From Acidobacteriota bacterium (GTDB taxonomy: Bacteria > Acidobacteriota > Vicinamibacteria > Vicinamibacterales > UBA8438): a stretch of 64,000 nt of DNA. The translations under genes were made by a program, and so were the position numbers. The notes under the pieces were generated by a model, which was given only the letters and a program-made list of their open reading frames with translations, was not told the origin of the DNA and did not search any database. Each line of letters begins with the position of its first letter. Positions within the stretch are counted from its first letter, which is position 1. Below, piece after piece: positions 55,732 through 63,950 of the stretch. The stretch spans positions 209,077 through 273,076 of the forward strand of contig VXRJ01000018.1 in NCBI GenBank assembly GCA_009838525.1. Direction: 5' to 3'.

Positions 55732-58700
55732 TCAGAAGTCGTAGCCGATCCAGACCTGGAAACGGACCTTCCGGAAGTAGTCGCTGCCCCGGATGAATCC
55801 GTTCTGCTGCGCTTCGGTCGCGAAGACAATGTTCTCCCATTCCTGGTTGAACAGCGTCGGCCATGACCAATCGAGGTGGATCGGGAAGCCGATGGCGAAG
55901 GTGGTCAAACCGAATCCGTAAGCCGCGCGTGCCCTGTCCAGCCGGAAACCGCTCACGGTGGTCGGCTCGCCGTAGATCGGCTCGAGGTTGCCCGTAAAGG
56001 GATTCGTTCCGTAATGGGTGACCGGGCGGACCGTCACCTCGTCGGTGGCCCAGATGTTCCAGGGCTGGCCGTCGATTCCGGCCACGCCGAAGTTGAAGAA
56101 GAACGTCCCGCGGATCCCTCCCAGGATCCCGATTGGCGTGGCCATGGCCTCAACCAGCGGGAAACGGAGTTCGACGTTGCCATGAAACGCCTTGTGGCCC
56201 AGGAAGTGAAGGTAGTCGTAGCCGCGCATATCACCCTGGCCGCCGAAGAAGGTGAAGTCGGGGAACTCGCCCCAGCTCTGGAAAGCGCGGCCGCGAAACG
56301 CCAGCACGCCGTTCTCCATCAGGCGCTGGTAGTAGCGGGCATCTACTTCGACTGTCTGTCTTGACAGGAATCCTCCCATTCCGGGCGCGTACTCATATCC
56401 CGCCATGACCGAGTTGCCGGCAACCGGTCCGTACTCGCGGAAGACGGTGGTTTCCTGCACGAAGCGCGTGCCGAACGGCATGAACGCTCCGTTGCGGAAC
56501 AGGGTCGTGCCGAACTGCTGCAACTGGAACTGGTCGGATTGCAGTTGCAGTTCCTCGTTGGCGAAGGTCTCGCGGAAGCTGTACATGCCGGCCGACAGCT
56601 CTATCCGTCGGAAGCGGTCAAGCGCATAGATCCCGATCGCGCTTCCGCCGTCCGATCGCCGGGTGGCAATGGCGTTGTCCCGCGACAGGAAGGCGATGCT
56701 GGGGACGAAATAGGCGCCGAGCCCGTAGAAGTACTGCTCCGACGAGATCCCCTGGAAGGCGTACTGCATCCGGCTCGCCCGATTGACGTAGGAGGCGCCG
56801 TAGGTTCGGTAAGTCTGCACCGAATAAGCCTGGATGTTGAACAGTTGATCGCCCAGCACGTCGGCAAAGCTGATCACGGTGCCGCCCAGCAGGTCCCCGT
56901 TGCTGGTCATCCCGAGGCCGAAGTTCGGGCGCCCCTGCATGTACATGTTCTCGAAGGCGCCCTTGCGGCGCACGTTCGCCACGTCGAGCGAGTGGCCGAG
57001 CGGCGCCTGGAAGTCGATCAGGGGACCCGGTCCGCCGAAGTCCGCCGTGTTGACTTCAAGGAGCGGGTCGCTGGCGAGTTCGAGGGTGTGTAGGCCGTAC
57101 TCTCCCCTGAAGTAGGTGACAAAACCGATCCGCTGACCCTCGGAGTCTTCGTCTGGCGCGAGAACGACCGGGTTGACGAAGCCGGTGGCGGTGTCGGTGA
57201 GCTGGTTGAGGGCGCCGTTCTCAAGGTCGAGGGTCCAGATGTTGAAGATCTCGCCGTCGCGGGCCGTCTGCGGATCGAGCGCCTCGGCCGGATCGACGGC
57301 GGTTGAGGCGAAGACGATGGTCCGCTCGTCCAGGAACTGGCCGCCCGCTTCGTCGTGGGTCCCGAAGGTGAGCTGCGTCCGCGCGCCTGTGCTGCGGTCG
57401 AGGCGAAAGAGCTTGTCGTTGCCGCTGACGCGCGACAGGTGGACGATTGACTGTCCATCGGGCGAATAGAACGGCGCATAGTCGGCGAACGGGCTGTTGG
57501 TGAGGTTCGTCACCTCGCGCGTCTCGAGGTCGATCTCGTAGATGTCGCCGACGCCGTTCCGGAGGGCGGAGAACGCAACGCTTCGGCCATCGGGCGCAAT
57601 GTCCGGCGACTCCGGTTCGTCCACCATGTCGAGATCGATCAGGGCCTCCACCTCCCGGGTGACGACGTTCTGGATCGCGAGCGACCTGCCCTTGCCGTTA
57701 CGAACCATGTAGACGAGCTGATCGCCGTCCGGAGCCCAGGACATCCAGGGTACGGTGTTCCAGCGGAGCCCCCCGGGCTGCGAGATGTACTCGAAGCCGA
57801 AGTCCTGATCGAAACCTTCGGTCAGATTCAGGATCACGTCGCCGGTCCGGGACGACAGCAAGACGATATCCGCCTCGCGGTCCCTGCGGTTCACGCCAAG
57901 GGCCGCGATGACCTCGCCCGACGGGGACGCCTCGAGCGAATACACCACCGGGTACCGGCTGCGCAGCGGGTCGGGGGCCAGGTCGCGTCCGTAGTCCGCC
58001 GGCCGGTCCTTCTCGCGGAACGGTTCGAAGCGGTCGTCCAGGTACGACTTGAACGCATCGTCCCATTCCTCCGCTTCCAGGTCGAAGGCTTCCTCATAGG
58101 GATCCTCGCCGCCCCCGATCGCCGTGCGCCGGAGCGCGAACATGAACTGCCGGACGCCCTCGAGTCCCCACTCCTCCTCAATGAACTCGAAAGCCGCGTG
58201 GCCGAGGTTGTAGACCACGCGTCCGCTGGCGAAGCCGCCGTATCCCTGGAACTCCGACATCGACGGAACGATGTCGGCGATGGCGATGTCGCGCACCGTC
58301 ATCAGGTCGATCGGCCGCCAGACGCCCGCCATGAAGTCGGCCAAGCCCTCATCGACCCAGAGCGGCACCGTGTTCCGGATAATCGAACGCGGAATGATGT
58401 CGAATTCGAAAATGTGCGTCAGCTCGTGAGTGATCAGCCGGTAGAGTCCGTCCGGCGGCTCGTCGATCGGAAGGACGATGCGGTTGCGCTGGGGTTCCGC
58501 AAACGCTGCCACGCCCTCGGGGATGGCGCCCGGAATCAGGTTCTGCTGCTGGAATTCACTGTGCGTCTTGAACACGATCAGTGGCACGCTGAACGCCAGA
58601 TCGTGCCGGAGGTCGGCGCTCACCTGTTGATAGGCGCTCTCGGCGTAGCTTGCCACCCGTTCGAGGTGCTCCTCGAGTTCGGGGTAGTAGTAGATGTCGA

Positions 58701-58875
58701 AGTGGTCGGTCGTGTAGATGTGCCAGTCGAACTTGTCGTACTTGACCCGGTTCTTGCCGTAGTAGGACGTGAACTGGGCGAACGCGGTCCCGGCGGTCCA
58801 CGTCACGAGAAGGGAAAGGGCGAGCAGAAAGGCAACCGGCCACCTGCTCCGGAGCGTGAATCGGCGTTCGGTCAT
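55732..58875 (-). CDS. Outer-membrane fusion: metallopeptidase, TolB-type propeller, Omp85-like barrel
   Basis: 1047 residues from the ATG at 58875. A signal peptide ends AFAQ (about residue 34). A gluzincin peptidase domain has HELTH at 150-154 and a downstream Glu in PLWVDEGLADF (Glu176), as in the peptidase MA/M1-like group. Residues of about 300-640 hold TolB/WD40-type propeller blades (for example ESPDIAPDGRSVAFSA, ADYAPFYSPDGQSIVHLS). From about 650 there are alternating beta strands, then the Omp85 motif GGQGDMRGYDYL near 920, and the chain ends VWIGYDF with a terminal Phe, the signal for outer-membrane barrel insertion. The order is unusual but known in related phyla. Confidence 0.85.
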   Translation of the reverse strand: MTERRFTLRSRWPVAFLLALSLLVTWTAGTAFAQFTSYYGKNRVKYDKFDWHIYTTDHFDIYYYPELEEHLERVASYAESAYQQVSADLRHDLAFSVPLIVFKTHSEFQQQNLIPGAIPEGVAAFAEPQRNRIVLPIDEPPDGLYRLITHELTHIFEFDIIPRSIIRNTVPLWVDEGLADFMAGVWRPIDLMTVRDIAIADIVPSMSEFQGYGGFASGRVVYNLGHAAFEFIEEEWGLEGVRQFMFALRRTAIGGGEDPYEEAFDLEAEEWDDAFKSYLDDRFEPFREKDRPADYGRDLAPDPLRSRYPVVYSLEASPSGEVIAALGVNRRDREADIVLLSSRTGDVILNLTEGFDQDFGFEYISQPGGLRWNTVPWMSWAPDGDQLVYMVRNGKGRSLAIQNVVTREVEALIDLDMVDEPESPDIAPDGRSVAFSALRNGVGDIYEIDLETREVTNLTNSPFADYAPFYSPDGQSIVHLSRVSGNDKLFRLDRSTGARTQLTFGTHDEAGGQFLDERTIVFASTAVDPAEALDPQTARDGEIFNIWTLDLENGALNQLTDTATGFVNPVVLAPDEDSEGQRIGFVTYFRGEYGLHTLELASDPLLEVNTADFGGPGPLIDFQAPLGHSLDVANVRRKGAFENMYMQGRPNFGLGMTSNGDLLGGTVISFADVLGDQLFNIQAYSVQTYRTYGASYVNRASRMQYAFQGISSEQYFYGLGAYFVPSIAFLSRDNAIATRRSDGGSAIGIYALDRFRRIELSAGMYSFRETFANEELQLQSDQFQLQQFGTTLFRNGAFMPFGTRFVQETTVFREYGPVAGNSVMAGYEYAPGMGGFLSRQTVEVDARYYQRLMENGVLAFRGRAFQSWGEFPDFTFFGGQGDMRGYDYLHFLGHKAFHGNVELRFPLVEAMATPIGILGGIRGTFFFNFGVAGIDGQPWNIWATDEVTVRPVTHYGTNPFTGNLEPIYGEPTTVSGFRLDRARAAYGFGLTTFAIGFPIHLDWSWPTLFNQEWENIVFATEAQQNGFIRGSDYFRKVRFQVWIGYDF

Positions 58876-58974
58876 GTAGCTACCTCGCGGCATGCAGGCT
58901 GACTTCATCTTATCTGATCGGCTCAGCCGCTTGCTCCGCGGCGGTACTTCCTGTCAGTCTCCTCCGTCAACGCA

Positions 58975-60024
58975 ATGACTGCCTCCACTGGTCCAATACT
59001 CCGCTCCACGCCGAACGCCACGCTGAACGGCGCCTCGTGGGACAACTTCACACCCGCTCCCGGCCTCGACGGCGGGCACCGGATGACGTTGTACACCTGG
59101 GGCCGGCCGCGCCATTTTCCGAACCTCCCGCCCCCGGCGCCGCGTTACTTCGACGTTGCGCCCGACGCACGCGTGCTCGCGCACTGCCACTGGCAGCCGT
59201 CGCCCGCGTCCCACCCGACGCTGGTGGCCCTCCACGGTCTCGAAGGATCGAGCGAGGCGCACTACATGCGCGGCCTCGCCGACAAGGGTTACGCCGCGGG
59301 AATGAATGTTGTCCGGCTCAATCAGCGGAACTGCGGGGGCACGGAACACCTCTCGGCCGGGCTCTACCACTCCGGACTGTCGGCCGACCCGGCGGCGGTC
59401 GTGCGTGAACTGACGGAAGTCGACGGCCTCCCGGCCGTTGCGGTCGTGGGCTACTCGCTCGGCGGCAACGTCGGTCTGCGTCTGGCGGGCGACACCGGTG
59501 CGGGCGTGCCGCCGTCGCTGCGTGCGGTCTGCGCCGTCTCGCCCACGATGGATCTTGCCTCCTGTGTCGACGCGTTGGAGCGTCCGCAGAACGCGTTGTA
59601 CGAATGGAACTTTGTCCGCAACCTGAAACGGCGAATGCGGCGCAAGGCGCGTCGCCTGCCGGATCGCTTCGATCTGGCCGCGCTTCGGACCGTCCGGACC
59701 GTCCGACAGTTCGACGATGCTTACACCGCCCCCCACCACGGGTTCCGCGATGCCGACGACTACTACCACCGCGCAAGCAGCCTGCGCGTCATCGACCGGA
59801 TTGCGATCCCGACGCTGATCCTGAGCGCGGCTGACGATCCCTTTGTGCCGCCGGAACAGTTCCAGGATCCCGCGCTCGCCGGCAACCCGCATATCACGGC
59901 CGTAGTCACCCGCCACGGTGGGCACTGCGGCTTCTATGCCGAGCCGGAGCCGGTCTCCCGCTTCGATGGTTACTGGGCCGAGCGGACGGCAGTGGAGTGG
60001 GTGCTGGGCCGCCTTACCGACTGA
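58975..60024 (+). CDS. Alpha/beta-hydrolase of the YheT family
   Basis: 349 residues. The nucleophile Ser161 is in VVGYSLGGNVG, the acid Asp in SAADDPFVPPEQF and the His in TRHGGHCGF. The oxyanion block VALHGLEGSSEAHYMRGLA and the following RLNQRNCGGTEHLS are YheT signatures. The family are esterases or lipases of uncertain substrate. It lies divergent from the fused outer-membrane protein, 99 bases apart. No signal peptide, so probably cytosolic. Confidence 0.92.
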   Translation: MTASTGPILRSTPNATLNGASWDNFTPAPGLDGGHRMTLYTWGRPRHFPNLPPPAPRYFDVAPDARVLAHCHWQPSPASHPTLVALHGLEGSSEAHYMRGLADKGYAAGMNVVRLNQRNCGGTEHLSAGLYHSGLSADPAAVVRELTEVDGLPAVAVVGYSLGGNVGLRLAGDTGAGVPPSLRAVCAVSPTMDLASCVDALERPQNALYEWNFVRNLKRRMRRKARRLPDRFDLAALRTVRTVRQFDDAYTAPHHGFRDADDYYHRASSLRVIDRIAIPTLILSAADDPFVPPEQFQDPALAGNPHITAVVTRHGGHCGFYAEPEPVSRFDGYWAERTAVEWVLGRLTD

Positions 60025-60039
60025 CGGCGGGAGCGCGGA

Positions 60040-60747
60040 TCAGGCACGGAGCTGTTCGAGCAGGCGCGCCGCGAACAGGGGGCCGGCGCCCCTCTCCTCG
60101 TGCTTGAAGTAGACGTAGACGTCGTCGCAGTCCGCGGTGCGCTTACGGATCGTGTCCGCCCAGTGGATGAGGTCATCGTCGGTGTAACCCTGGTCGCGAA
60201 GCCGGAAGTAGGCGAAGGGCGCGGTTACTTCGACCGGCGTTCGCAGTTTCTCGCTGTCCGACACGCAGAGGGCCGCGCCGCTTGAAGCAAGGCAGTCGAG
60301 AACATCGTCATCGTGCCAAGAAGCATGGCGGAACTCGAAAGCGGGCCGGGCGCCCTCGGGCAGCACGTCGAGGAACCCCTTCAGCCGGTCTAGCGACTTG
60401 CGGAAGAACGGGGGCAACTGGAACAACAGCGTGCCCCGCTTGTGGGCCAGGGTCCCGGCCGCGTCGCACAGCGCGCGGGCTGTCTCCGCGCAGTTGGCCA
60501 GGCGCGCCTCGTGGGTGATGCGGCGAGGAGCCTTCAGCGTGAAGCGGAAGTGGCCTGGCGTCTGCTCGGACCATCCGGCAAGCAGCCGTACCGTCGGCAT
60601 GCGATAGAACGTGTAGTTGATCTCGACCGTGTCGAGACGAGCCGCGTAGTACGGCAGCATCTTCTTCTGCGGATGCTTCTCCGGATAGAAGGAGCCGCGC
60701 CACTCGGGGTAGTTGTAGCCGGACGTGCCTACCCAGTAGCGTGGCAT
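60040..60747 (-). CDS. DUF72-family protein
   Basis: 235 residues, full length for the family. N-terminal blocks YWVGTSGYNYPEWRGSFYPE and INYTFYRMPT, then FRFTLKAPRRITHEARL, LLFQLPPFFRK, FEFRHASWHDDDVL and YVYFKHEERGAGP are the DUF72 signatures. The fold is a TIM barrel; function is unknown, possibly in nucleotide or sugar processing. It is last in a minus-strand group of four (TlpA, small Cys protein, zinc ribbon, DUF72), 10 bases after the zinc-ribbon gene. Confidence 0.93.
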   Translation of the reverse strand: MPRYWVGTSGYNYPEWRGSFYPEKHPQKKMLPYYAARLDTVEINYTFYRMPTVRLLAGWSEQTPGHFRFTLKAPRRITHEARLANCAETARALCDAAGTLAHKRGTLLFQLPPFFRKSLDRLKGFLDVLPEGARPAFEFRHASWHDDDVLDCLASSGAALCVSDSEKLRTPVEVTAPFAYFRLRDQGYTDDDLIHWADTIRKRTADCDDVYVYFKHEERGAGPLFAARLLEQLRA

Positions 60748-60757
60748 TTGCCGCGCG

Positions 60758-61060
60758 TCAGTCGAGGTCGAAATCGCGCGTCGGGCGCGTGATCGGTTCC
60801 TCGTTCGCCTGCTTCAGGGCGTCCTCGAACCGCTTGGAGAGCGCGTCGCTACGACCCCGCTCCTGAACAACGGATTGCTGGAAGGCCGCTTCCCGCCTCG
60901 CTCTCGCGGCAGCCAGAATATCATCGGCGTCCTCGAGCGCGGGCCGGTCCGATGACGGCGGTTCGTGGTGGGAGACCACACGCCGCAGGTTCAGATCGTA
61001 GACAAGGGTCGCACCGCAGCAGGGGCAGTCGATCTCAACTTCAGAGGCCAGCGGGGGCAC
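60758..61060 (-). CDS. Small zinc-ribbon-like protein
   Basis: 100 residues from a GTG at 61060. The N-terminus has one CPCC motif (IDCPCCGATLVYDL) followed by HHE, a possible treble-clef or half zinc ribbon; the rest is a charged helix (about 45-85, LAAARARREAAFQQSVVQERG) and an acidic tail. The frame stays open upstream, but the Cys motif and spacing suggest this start. No named family was recognised. Confidence 0.6.
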   Translation of the reverse strand: MPPLASEVEIDCPCCGATLVYDLNLRRVVSHHEPPSSDRPALEDADDILAAARARREAAFQQSVVQERGRSDALSKRFEDALKQANEEPITRPTRDFDLD

Positions 61061-61067
61061 GGGGCTG

Positions 61068-61292
61068 CTAACCCTCTTCTTCGTAGTCGCCTTCGGCGAT
61101 CGGGACGATCCGGTTCGGAGGGCGGAGAGCTTCGCGGTGGTCGTAGACCGGGAGGCCGCCGACATGGCGGGGCAGCGGACATCCTGCACCCTTCGCCTCG
61201 ATCACCACGGTGACGGGGCTTCCTTCGACGCCGTCGCGGAACCGGACGCGGCACCCGCATCCGAGGCGTGCCCGCTCGAAGCCCTTGCCCAT
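61068..61292 (-). CDS. Small cysteine-containing protein of unknown function
   Basis: 74 residues from the ATG at 61290-61292. Features: a CGCRVRF motif near residue 12, a later single cysteine in GAGCPLPRHVGG and an acidic tail (GDYEEEG). It sits between the TlpA-like and zinc-ribbon genes with gaps of 35 and 7 bases, so it belongs to their operon. No family recognised; a metal site or redox role is possible but unproven. Confidence 0.55.
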   Translation of the reverse strand: MGKGFERARLGCGCRVRFRDGVEGSPVTVVIEAKGAGCPLPRHVGGLPVYDHREALRPPNRIVPIAEGDYEEEG

Positions 61293-61327
61293 GACCTGAT
61301 GATACACCAGCGCCGAATCGGCCCCGG

Positions 61328-61891
61328 CTAGAGCAGGTCCTTGATGTCCTGTTCGAATGCCTCGCGCGTGGCAATACCCATATGCGTCCGGCAGAGCGTG
61401 CCTTCGCGGTCGATGAAGAAGGTGACCGGCAGTCCCCAAATCGGCCCGTAGGCCTCCTGGAAGTCCTCGCGCCCGAGCCCGACCAGCATCGGGTAGTTCA
61501 CCTGGAACTCTGCCGCGAACGGGCGGATCTGCTCCGGTGTGTCATCGACCGAGAGGCCGAGCACCACGAGGCCGTCGTCTTCGTACTCCCGCTGGAACTC
61601 TACGAACCAGGGGATCTCGATCTTGCACGGGCCGCACCAGGTGGCCCAGAAGTTGAGCAGGATGACGTTGCCGGTCAACTCGGCGAGGTTCACCTGGTCG
61701 CCGTTGATGTCGCGCAGGGTGAATTCCATCGGAGCCGGACGTGCGTCGTCGTCGCAGGCCACTTCCGCCGTTTCCGATCCATCGCCGCCTGCCGTCATCG
61801 TGCCGAGCGTGAAGCTCCGCACTCCCGGCAGCGTCAGCAGTCCGAGCGCCAGCGCCGCGATGCCGGCCAGCATCCACCGTTTCGTCGTCAT
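61328..61891 (-). CDS. TlpA-like periplasmic thioredoxin
   Basis: 187 residues. An N-terminal signal anchor (about 7-25), then a thioredoxin fold of the TlpA/ResA type with the active site FWATWCGPCKIEIP (Cys86, Cys89), VVLGLSVDDTPEQIRPF and the cis-proline loop GLPVTFFIDREG. The family acts as a thiol-disulfide reductase in the periplasm, often for cytochrome c maturation. That suits the octahaem cytochrome in this window, though they are not in one operon. First gene of the minus-strand group of four. Confidence 0.93.
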   Translation of the reverse strand: MTTKRWMLAGIAALALGLLTLPGVRSFTLGTMTAGGDGSETAEVACDDDARPAPMEFTLRDINGDQVNLAELTGNVILLNFWATWCGPCKIEIPWFVEFQREYEDDGLVVLGLSVDDTPEQIRPFAAEFQVNYPMLVGLGREDFQEAYGPIWGLPVTFFIDREGTLCRTHMGIATREAFEQDIKDLL

Positions 61892-61978
61892 GAGTACTCC
61901 TGAGTCGTACTGTACCCCGTCTCACAGAGCGTATCGCGGGCGCCTCTGCGATCTCAAGCCGTGCCATAATGCCGCACC

Positions 61979-62944
61979 GTGGAGTTGCGGCGCCTGAACG
62001 TGGGCTGCCTCGGAGGCGGCACCGGCCTGCCGAGCCTGCTGGGAGGGCTCAAGCAGAACCCCTGGGTGGAGGTGAACGCTGTCGTGACCATGTTCGACAG
62101 CGGAGGAAGCTCCGGCCAGCTTCGGGACGAACTGGGCGTCCTGCCACCCGGCGACGTGCTGAAGTGCGCCTGCTCGCTCGCGCGCAACGAGAAGGAGGCT
62201 CGAGCCCTCCTGCTGTCGCGTCTGCCTGCGTTCGAGAATGGCCGGCTGGGTGGGCATACCGGCGGGAACCTCCTGCTTTCGATGATGCAGCAGTACAGCG
62301 GGGACTTCCTCGCGGCCGTCGACGGTCTCCGGAGCCTGCTGGATTGCAGCGGTCGTGTGCTCCCGGTCAGCGTCGAACAGTCGACGCTCTTCGCGGAATA
62401 CGAAGACGGCACGCGCGCCGAGAGCGAAGTCGGAGTGGATCGGGAGCAGACCAACGGACATCGGATCAGCCGGATCTGGCTCGACCCGGTGCCGGCGGTT
62501 CACACGGCGACAGCGGAGGCGATCCGCCGCTTCGACGCGATTGTGATCGGGCCGGGGAGCTTCTACACGAGCCTGATGCCGATCCTTCTGGTCACCGGGG
62601 TAGCCGAGGCGGTTGCCGCTTCGCCGGGTCCCATCATCCTGGTGACGAACATCGTGACCGAGGGCCGGGGCATGCATGGCTTTACGGTGGGAGAGGCCGT
62701 GCGCCGGGTCGGTGAGGCCATTGGCCGGCCGATCGATGTCGCCATCGCGAACACCGCCGAGCAGCAACCCGACGTGATGGCGCGCTACGCCGCCGAGCAC
62801 AAGGAACTGCTGCCGATAGGTGAGATCCCGAAGGGATGCGAGCTGGTTACCGGGCAGTTCTGGCAGGGCCAGATCGCGCGCCACGCGCGCCGTCGCCTTG
62901 CCTATGCGGTCTGGAGCGTGCTGGCTCGTCGCCTGCTGCAGTAA
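61979..62944 (+). CDS. YvcK-like factor (CofD-related)
   Basis: 321 residues from a GTG at 61979. The glycine-rich start VGCLGGGTGLPSLLGGLK, then VVTMFDSGGSSGQLRDELGVLPPGDV and, later, GPGSFYTSLMPILLV and NIVTEGRGMHGFTV are the YvcK/CofD-like signatures. Such proteins bind UDP-sugars and are needed for peptidoglycan and growth on gluconeogenic carbon sources. It lies divergent from tlpA, 87 bases apart. Confidence 0.92.
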   Translation: MELRRLNVGCLGGGTGLPSLLGGLKQNPWVEVNAVVTMFDSGGSSGQLRDELGVLPPGDVLKCACSLARNEKEARALLLSRLPAFENGRLGGHTGGNLLLSMMQQYSGDFLAAVDGLRSLLDCSGRVLPVSVEQSTLFAEYEDGTRAESEVGVDREQTNGHRISRIWLDPVPAVHTATAEAIRRFDAIVIGPGSFYTSLMPILLVTGVAEAVAASPGPIILVTNIVTEGRGMHGFTVGEAVRRVGEAIGRPIDVAIANTAEQQPDVMARYAAEHKELLPIGEIPKGCELVTGQFWQGQIARHARRRLAYAVWSVLARRLLQ

Positions 62945-62946
62945 GG

Positions 62947-62961
62947 GCGCCCGAAGGGCGC
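62947..62961. terminator. Hairpin between convergent genes
   Basis: GCGCCC (62947-62952), loop GAA, GGGCGC (62956-62961), just after the YvcK stop, in the 22-base gap before the convergent phosphoesterase gene. No T run, so a weak terminator at best. Confidence 0.35.
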
Positions 62962-62966
62962 GGCTG

Positions 62967-63752
62967 CTAGCGTCGCCGCGCCCTTTGCCGCGCCAGGATC
63001 TTTCTTGCCGCCCGCTCGATCACGTCGCGCGTCAGTGCCGCCGCGCGTCCCGAGCCGACCGCGGTTGCCGGTCGTCCCGTCACCCACTGCGCTGGCATCT
63101 CTTCGGCCAGAATGTCGTCGAAGTCTCCCTCGCTCTTCACACTCAGCGGGGCAAAACTCGTGATCTCGACCGGCCCCGACCAAAAGTCGGCGTGCTTTAT
63201 CAGCAGCCAGTTGCGGCCGCGCTGTTTCGGGGGCGTGTCCGCCCGGTCGCGGATGCGGACGAGCGCCCAGGATCCCTTGAGCTTGAAGCCGTCGAGCGAG
63301 AACTTCAGGTCGCCCCGTCCGAGCGCGGCGTCGATGTCGTCAACTTCCGGCGTCCACTTGCCGCGGTCCCAGAGCATCACGATTCCGGCCCCGTAGCCTT
63401 CCGGGATGACGCCTTCGAAGCTGCCGTAGTCGTATGGATGATCCTCGGTTCGGACCGCCATGCGCTTGTCTGCCGGTTGCAGCGACGGTCCCTTCGGGAC
63501 TGCCCATGACAACAGGACGCCCTGATGTTCCAGACGAAGGTCGTAGTGGAGGTGGCTGGCGAGGTGCTTCTGAACACAGAAGTACAGCTCGGACGTCTCG
63601 CGGGATCGCCGACGTCTCGTCTTCTGCCGCGCCTGCTTGCCGTCCGGTTCCGGCGTCTTCGTGAAGTCGCGCTTTGTCCGGTATTCGTCGAGCGGGCGGG
63701 TCGTTCGTTTCGGCGCGGGCGATTGTCGTGCGGCTGCTTTCTTCGTTGGCAT
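62967..63752 (-). CDS. Stand-alone DNA ligase D 3'-phosphoesterase-like protein
   Basis: 261 residues. After a basic, Arg/Lys-rich N-terminus (about 1-52) comes the phosphoesterase block FCVQKHLASHLHYDLRLE, then SWAVPKGPSLQPADKR and EDHPYDYGSFEGVIPEGY. The catalytic residues of the Pseudomonas LigD domain (His42, His48, Asp50, Arg52, His84) all match here as His63, His69, Asp71, Arg73 and His105, offset by 21. These enzymes clean 3' ends of DNA or RNA at double-strand breaks. No ligase, polymerase or Ku gene is in the window, so this is the separate form. Confidence 0.93.
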   Translation of the reverse strand: MPTKKAAARQSPAPKRTTRPLDEYRTKRDFTKTPEPDGKQARQKTRRRRSRETSELYFCVQKHLASHLHYDLRLEHQGVLLSWAVPKGPSLQPADKRMAVRTEDHPYDYGSFEGVIPEGYGAGIVMLWDRGKWTPEVDDIDAALGRGDLKFSLDGFKLKGSWALVRIRDRADTPPKQRGRNWLLIKHADFWSGPVEITSFAPLSVKSEGDFDDILAEEMPAQWVTGRPATAVGSGRAAALTRDVIERAARKILARQRARRR

Positions 63753-63790
63753 GGCGGCCTGGATGACTACCGGCGGTCATTATCGGCCAG

Positions 63791-63910
63791 ATGATCCAGA
63801 ATGATCCCGTGCTGACCGCAGTCGTTCTCTATCTGTCGCTTCTGGTTCTGATTGGCGTGTGGCGCAGCCGCCGCATCCGTACCGGGGACGATTTCCTGGT
63901 CGCGGGGGGG
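63791..63910 (+). CDS. Sodium:solute symporter family protein, N-terminal start only (broken)
   Basis: From the ATG at 63791 the frame reads a membrane helix VLYLSLLVLIGVW followed by RSRRIRTGDDFLVAG, which is the SSS-family first helix and loop. The reading frame then runs into the homopolymer block and stops making sense, so only about 38 codons are usable. Likely a full gene in the real genome, cut here by the sequence artefact. Confidence 0.6.
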
Positions 63911-63950
63911 GGGGGGGCCCCCCCCCCCCCGGGGGGGTTTTAAAAAACCT
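63904..63950. other. Homopolymer block, probable assembly or sequencing artefact
   Basis: About 14 G, then about 13 C, then about 7 G, then a few T and A, inside a coding frame. Nothing biological in this region would produce this, and it interrupts the symporter gene. Sequence beyond it (to 64000) may not belong next to what precedes it. Confidence 0.8.
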
